This document shows positions 6,539 through 9,117 of a stretch of DNA of 9,117 bases, piece by piece. Made by a program: the position numbers and the translations under genes. Location of the stretch: positions 1 to 9,117 of the forward strand of contig CALAKR010000395.1 in assembly GCA_937923225.1 (NCBI GenBank), given 5' to 3'. The notes under the pieces are model-generated. The model was not told the origin of the DNA. It was given only the letters and a program-made list of their open reading frames with translations, and searched no databases. This DNA is from an uncultured Aquabacterium sp. Lineage in GTDB: Bacteria > Pseudomonadota > Gammaproteobacteria > Burkholderiales > Burkholderiaceae_C. Each line of letters starts with the position of its first letter. Position 1 is the first letter of the stretch.

Positions 6539-6595
6539 CGCGCGTGACGCTTTGGGTGTGGCGCGCGACACGCCACGGTTCACACGCCAACGATG

Positions 6596-7978
6596 TCAAG
6601 CAAGCGTCGGCTGCGGCAGGGTCAGCAGCGCCTCCAGGCCACCGCCTTCCCGATTGCGCAAGGTGAGCTGCCCCCCAAGGACCTGCGCCAGCCGCTGCGC
6701 GATGGCCAGGCCCAGCCCGCTGCCCCCCGTGTCCGCATTGCGCGAGACCTCCAGCCGCACGAAAGGCTCCGTGATCCGGGCCAATTGGTCCGCCGGTACG
6801 CCCGGCCCACGATCACGCACGGCAATCAGCACCACCGCCAACCCTCCGTCCGTCGCAGTCTGTGCCGACACCTCGGCCGCCCCGGCGAATTTCAGCGCGT
6901 TGTCCACCAGGTTGCCGACGATGCGCTGCACGGCCTGCGGGCGTGTCGTCACGACCAGCGTGTCTGGAGCCTGCATCGTCACGGCCCGGCCGGCATCGGT
7001 GTAGTCGCACACCAGGCCATCGAGCAGCGCGTGCAGGTCCACCGGGCAGGCGGGCTCGGCGCTGGCGTGCACGGTGCGGGCATAGGTCAGGCCTTCCTCC
7101 ACCAGCCGCTGCATGCCCAGCAAATCGGCCTCGAACTTCTCGCGCAGCGCCGTGTCGTGCAGCGCCTCGGTGCGCAGGCGCAGGCGGGTGATCGGGGTCT
7201 GCAGATCATGCGAGATGGCGGCCAGCAGTTGCAGGCGCTCGGCCATGTGCTCGCGGATGCGGGCCTGCATGGCCTGGAAGGCGCTATGTGCACGCTGCAC
7301 TTCGGCAGGCCCCGCCGCATCGATGGGCGGCAGCACCTCGGCCTGCGGGTCGGCGCCCAGGCGGTCGGCGGCCTGCGCCAGTTGCGCCAGCGGCCGCGTG
7401 GCCAGGCGCACCGCCCAGGCCACGCAGGCACCCAGCACGGCCAGTTGCGCCAACAACAAGGCCGCGTTGGCCGCGTTCACACCCCGCATCGGCGCGGCCA
7501 GGTGCACGGCCAGCGGCGTGCCGTCGGCCAGCCGCAGACGGATCAGGGCGCCGCGCTCGCCTTCAGGCGCCAGGCCCCGTACACGGCTGTCGCCCAGGCG
7601 CTGGCGAAGGTCGGCCACCAGGGCCTGCGCGATGGCAGAAGGCTCGGCGCCAGGGGCCGCCGCCATGTCCGCTTCGTCATTCAGGGCCAGGCGGTAGTTG
7701 GGTCGGGACAGGGGCGCCAGCCAGCTCGCGCGTTCGGCCGCGGGCAGGCGGTCAAGCACGCCCACCGACGAGGCCAGGTCGCGCGCCACGTAGGCGCGCA
7801 TCATCGTGTCGGCCAGGCCCTGGCGCTCGCGCATGATCGACGCCAGCGAGAGCCCATAGGCCAGCGCCAACCCGCCCAGCAGGATCAGCGCGATGCGCCA
7901 GCCCAGCGTGCGGGGCCACCAGGCGCGTGCGTGTTGAACCTGGGCGTCGGGCACGGCGCGTTCCATGGCCGCGCTCAT
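6596..7978 (-). CDS. membrane sensor histidine kinase of the OmpR-linked two-component pair
   Basis: 460 residues; autophosphorylates and passes phosphate to the adjacent regulator. Order: cytoplasmic N-terminus; TM1 (about 26-48, WRIALILLGGLALAYGLSL); a periplasmic sensor region of about 115 residues with no recognised ligand fold; TM2 (about 168-191, ALLLAQLAVLGACVAWAV); HAMP (about 192-244); dimerisation/phosphoacceptor helix AISHDLQTPITRLRLR with H257; N box GNLVDNALKF (N356, N360); G1 box DRGPG (D389); F box EPFVRLE; G2 box GGSGLGLAIA (418-427). All catalytic motifs are intact. The length is usual for EnvZ/RstB-type kinases. The ATG (7978-7976) overlaps the regulator's TGA (7977-7975) as ATGA, so translation is coupled. 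An ATG four codons in (MERAV) is an alternative start. The open frame extends far upstream inside the regulator, but that part is a shadow. The signal sensed is unknown. Confidence 0.95.
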   Translation of the reverse strand: MSAAMERAVPDAQVQHARAWWPRTLGWRIALILLGGLALAYGLSLASIMRERQGLADTMMRAYVARDLASSVGVLDRLPAAERASWLAPLSRPNYRLALNDEADMAAAPGAEPSAIAQALVADLRQRLGDSRVRGLAPEGERGALIRLRLADGTPLAVHLAAPMRGVNAANAALLLAQLAVLGACVAWAVRLATRPLAQLAQAADRLGADPQAEVLPPIDAAGPAEVQRAHSAFQAMQARIREHMAERLQLLAAISHDLQTPITRLRLRTEALHDTALREKFEADLLGMQRLVEEGLTYARTVHASAEPACPVDLHALLDGLVCDYTDAGRAVTMQAPDTLVVTTRPQAVQRIVGNLVDNALKFAGAAEVSAQTATDGGLAVVLIAVRDRGPGVPADQLARITEPFVRLEVSRNADTGGSGLGLAIAQRLAQVLGGQLTLRNREGGGLEALLTLPQPTLA

Positions 7979-8715
7979 GCCGCCTGCCCCCGGGAGGCGA
8001 CCTCGGCGCAGAACACATAGCCCTCGCTGCGCACGGTCTTGATGTAGCGCGGCTCGCGCGATTCGTCGCGCAGGCGGCGGCGCAGCCGGCTGATCAAGAG
8101 GTCGATGGAACGGTCCAGCGGATCGGCATCGCGCCCCTGCGTGAGGTTGAGCAACTGGTCGCGCGTGAGCACGCGCTGCGGGTGCTCGATCAGCACCATC
8201 AGCAGCCGGTATTCGCCGCCGGTGAGCGGCACCACGGTGCCCTGGTCGTCCAGCAAATGGCGCGCGGTGGTGTCCAGGCGCCAGTCCCCGAAGGCCAGTT
8301 CCTTCGCGCCGGGCGCCTGGCGCAGGTTGGGCGGCAGCATGCGCGTGCGGCGCAGCACCGCGCGGATGCGGGCCAGCAGCTCGCGCGTGGCGAAGGGCTT
8401 GGCCAGGTAGTCGTCGGCGCCCATCTCCAGGCCCAGCACGCGGTCGGCCTCGTCGCCGCGCGCCGTCAGCATCAGCACGGGGATGTGGTCCTCGCCACGC
8501 GCACGCAGGTCGCGGCACAGCGACAGGCCGTCCTCGCCGGGCAGCATCAGGTCCAGCACGACCAGGTCGATGCGGTGGCCGGCCAGCAGCTGGCGCATCT
8601 CGCGCCCGTTCGCAGCGGTGCTGACGCGGTAGCCGCTGGCTTCGAGGTAATCGCGCAGCAGGCCCAGCATGGGCCGGTCGTCATCGACCAGCAGCAGGTG
8701 ATCGGGGGTGTCCAT
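7975..8715 (-). CDS. OmpR/PhoB-family response regulator
   Basis: 246 residues; DNA-binding transcription regulator and first gene of the operon with the kinase. Receiver domain (1-122): acidic pocket DDD (11-13), phosphoacceptor D55 in VVLDLMLPGEDG, T84 in LMLTARG, K106 in YLAKPF. The linker is about 123-138. The winged-helix DNA-binding domain (139-238) has LTGGEYRLLMVLIEHPQRVLTRDQLL, DRSIDLLISRLRRRLRD as recognition helix region, and the terminal hairpin YIKTVRSEGYVF. All key residues are present. Start chosen at 8715, where the receiver begins MDTPDHLLLVDDD; a weak AAGG lies eight bases upstream. An in-frame ATG at 8814 would add 33 residues that do not belong to the fold and would extend the frame over the divergent regulatory region. 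Autoregulation through repeats in 8801-8846 is possible. Target genes are unknown; the divergent gene at 8908 is the nearest candidate. Confidence 0.95.
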   Translation of the reverse strand: MDTPDHLLLVDDDRPMLGLLRDYLEASGYRVSTAANGREMRQLLAGHRIDLVVLDLMLPGEDGLSLCRDLRARGEDHIPVLMLTARGDEADRVLGLEMGADDYLAKPFATRELLARIRAVLRRTRMLPPNLRQAPGAKELAFGDWRLDTTARHLLDDQGTVVPLTGGEYRLLMVLIEHPQRVLTRDQLLNLTQGRDADPLDRSIDLLISRLRRRLRDESREPRYIKTVRSEGYVFCAEVASRGQAA

Positions 8716-8907
8716 GGGCGCTACCTTAAGCCCTGCGCATGGCGCGGCGAGGCTTGAAGCGCCAGGCGCCAAGGGATTTTTGTATCGCAGTTTGTCTGTG
8801 GCCCGGGCGGACAAGCACGGTTGCTCAACAGCGCCCGGGCGGACAAACGCCGGATACGCGTGGGGCCTGCAATGGAGGCTCGTTCAACACAAGCACCGGA
8901 GCCCGCC
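8716..8907. promoter_or_regulatory. divergent intergenic region with regulatory repeats
   Basis: 192 bases lie between the response regulator (leftward) and the exported protein gene (rightward), so both promoters should be here. No clear sigma-70 pair could be read on either strand. The feature that stands out is the 14-bp direct repeat described separately. An A/T-richer patch (GGATTTTTGTATCG, 8774-8787) lies next to it on the regulator side. Confidence 0.5.
8801..8846. repeat. 14-bp direct repeat, likely regulator binding sites
   Basis: GCCCGGGCGGACAA occurs exactly at 8801-8814 and 8833-8846, 32 bp apart (about three DNA turns, hence same helix face). TTGTCTG (8792-8798) upstream is a near-inverse of the CGGACAA end of copy 1, so that copy also has dyad symmetry around CCCGGG. 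Position in a divergent promoter region next to an OmpR-type regulator gene makes an operator the simplest reading. Confidence 0.6.
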
Positions 8908-9117
8908 ATGCCCAACACGCCCGCCCCATCGAGAGAGCCCGCCGCCAGCCGCCGCCGCACGGCCCGGCACCTGGCGACGCTGGCCGGCGCCGCGCTGATC
9001 GCCACCGGCCACACCATGGCGCAAAGCGCCCCGCCACCCGGGCCACCCGCCGCCGAGGCATCGCCTGCCACACCGCCGCCCGCCAGCCCGCAAGGCCGCT
9101 GGATCTCCGCCAACGGC
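8908..9117 (+). CDS. exported protein, 5' part; possible DUF2147-type
   Basis: The first 70 residues of a gene that runs off the right edge. The ATG at 8908 follows CCGGAG (8896-8901) by six bases. Signal peptide: basic SRRRTAR (14-20), hydrophobic HLATLAGAALIATGHTMA (21-38), with likely signal-peptidase I cleavage after TMA, before QSAPP. A Pro/Ala-rich linker (39-61) leads to QGRWISANG (62-70). A 'G.W....G' opening after a signal peptide is how small periplasmic DUF2147 proteins often begin, but only the first few residues of the domain are visible, so this family call is tentative. It is divergent from the two-component operon and could be controlled by it. Confidence 0.7.
   Translation, partial: MPNTPAPSREPAASRRRTARHLATLAGAALIATGHTMAQSAPPPGPPAAEASPATPPPASPQGRWISANG

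Larger units (their letters stand above)
6246..6578. repeat. array of ~21-bp spaced palindromic repeats
   Basis: Units with the core TGTCGCGCGTGAC, most often followed by an eight-base tail such as GCTTTGGG or ACGCCAAG, start near 6260, 6280, 6302, 6323, 6344, 6365, 6386, 6407, 6436, 6452, 6472, 6514, 6536 and 6557. From 6302 to 6407 the period is exactly 21, two DNA turns; 6472 to 6514 is 42. The best unit with its flanks, GTGTCGCGCGTGACAC (6364-6379), is itself an inverted repeat (GTGTC, six bases, GACAC). Units vary by about 2-6 bases in the core, mostly between GTCAC and GTGAC. The array ends 17 bases before the kinase stop codon. Confidence 0.88.
6058..6595. other. 538-base gene-free region between convergent genes
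   Basis: No credible gene here. The open frames inside are short and made of repeated 7-residue units because the underlying DNA repeat is 21 bp, which keeps frames open. From left to right it holds a pyrimidine-rich stretch (about 6121-6150), a DnaA-box inverted pair (6156-6184) and the 21-bp repeat array (6246-6578). No strong Rho-independent terminator with a T run was found for either flanking gene. The array's hairpins might serve that purpose. Confidence 0.8.

Noticed and set aside
6260..6578. CRISPR array
   Set aside because: Unit plus gap is only 21 bp, there are no unique spacers of 25-40 bp, the units are degenerate, and no cas gene is present.
7979..8518. N-terminal extension of the kinase frame to 8518
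   Set aside because: It overlaps the whole regulator in another frame; the ATGA overlap at 7978 is the natural start.

Overview
The window reads as chromosome from a GC-rich betaproteobacterium, most likely of the Burkholderiales (Leptothrix/Aquabacterium/Rubrivivax-like; inferred from codon and GC style and from the kind of two-component and lateral-flagellin genes, not from a database match). Shine-Dalgarno sites and coding style are uniform, and no transposase, integrase, tRNA, rRNA or CRISPR array was seen.

Layout from left to right. (1) The 3' part of an alpha/beta-hydrolase gene enters from the left edge (2-475, +). (2) A short LafA-type flagellin gene (631-1434, +) follows a possible sigma-28 promoter and ends in a textbook terminator (1467-1496). 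(3) Two uncharacterised co-directional genes follow (1523-2161 and 2202-3290, +); the first has a faint FliK-like motif. (4) A 685-residue protein (3502-5559, +) has four degenerate helical repeats and a C-terminal papain-like/C39-like cysteine peptidase domain. A small acidic helical protein (5611-6057, +) follows it. A sigma-28-like site sits ahead of the peptidase gene, so this pair may belong to the flagellar regulon. (5) A 538-base gene-free stretch (6058-6595) holds a DnaA-box inverted pair (6156-6184) and an array of 21-bp spaced, internally palindromic repeats (6246-6578). (6) On the minus strand lies an OmpR-type two-component operon, regulator 8715-7975 and kinase 7978-6596, with overlapping stop and start. 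(7) A gene-free divergent region (8716-8907) contains a 14-bp direct repeat. It separates the regulator from the 5' end of an exported, possibly DUF2147-type, protein that runs off the right edge (8908-9117, +).

The left two thirds look like a flagellin locus with accessory genes: a minimal lateral-type filament protein, two unknown followers, and a possible secreted cysteine peptidase with a small partner (chaperone or immunity/inhibitor). The right third is a separate sensory operon. The two halves converge on the repeat array, which occupies the shared 3' region. The parts most likely to be undescribed are the repeat-plus-peptidase protein with its small partner, and the 21-bp palindromic array beside a DnaA-box hairpin.
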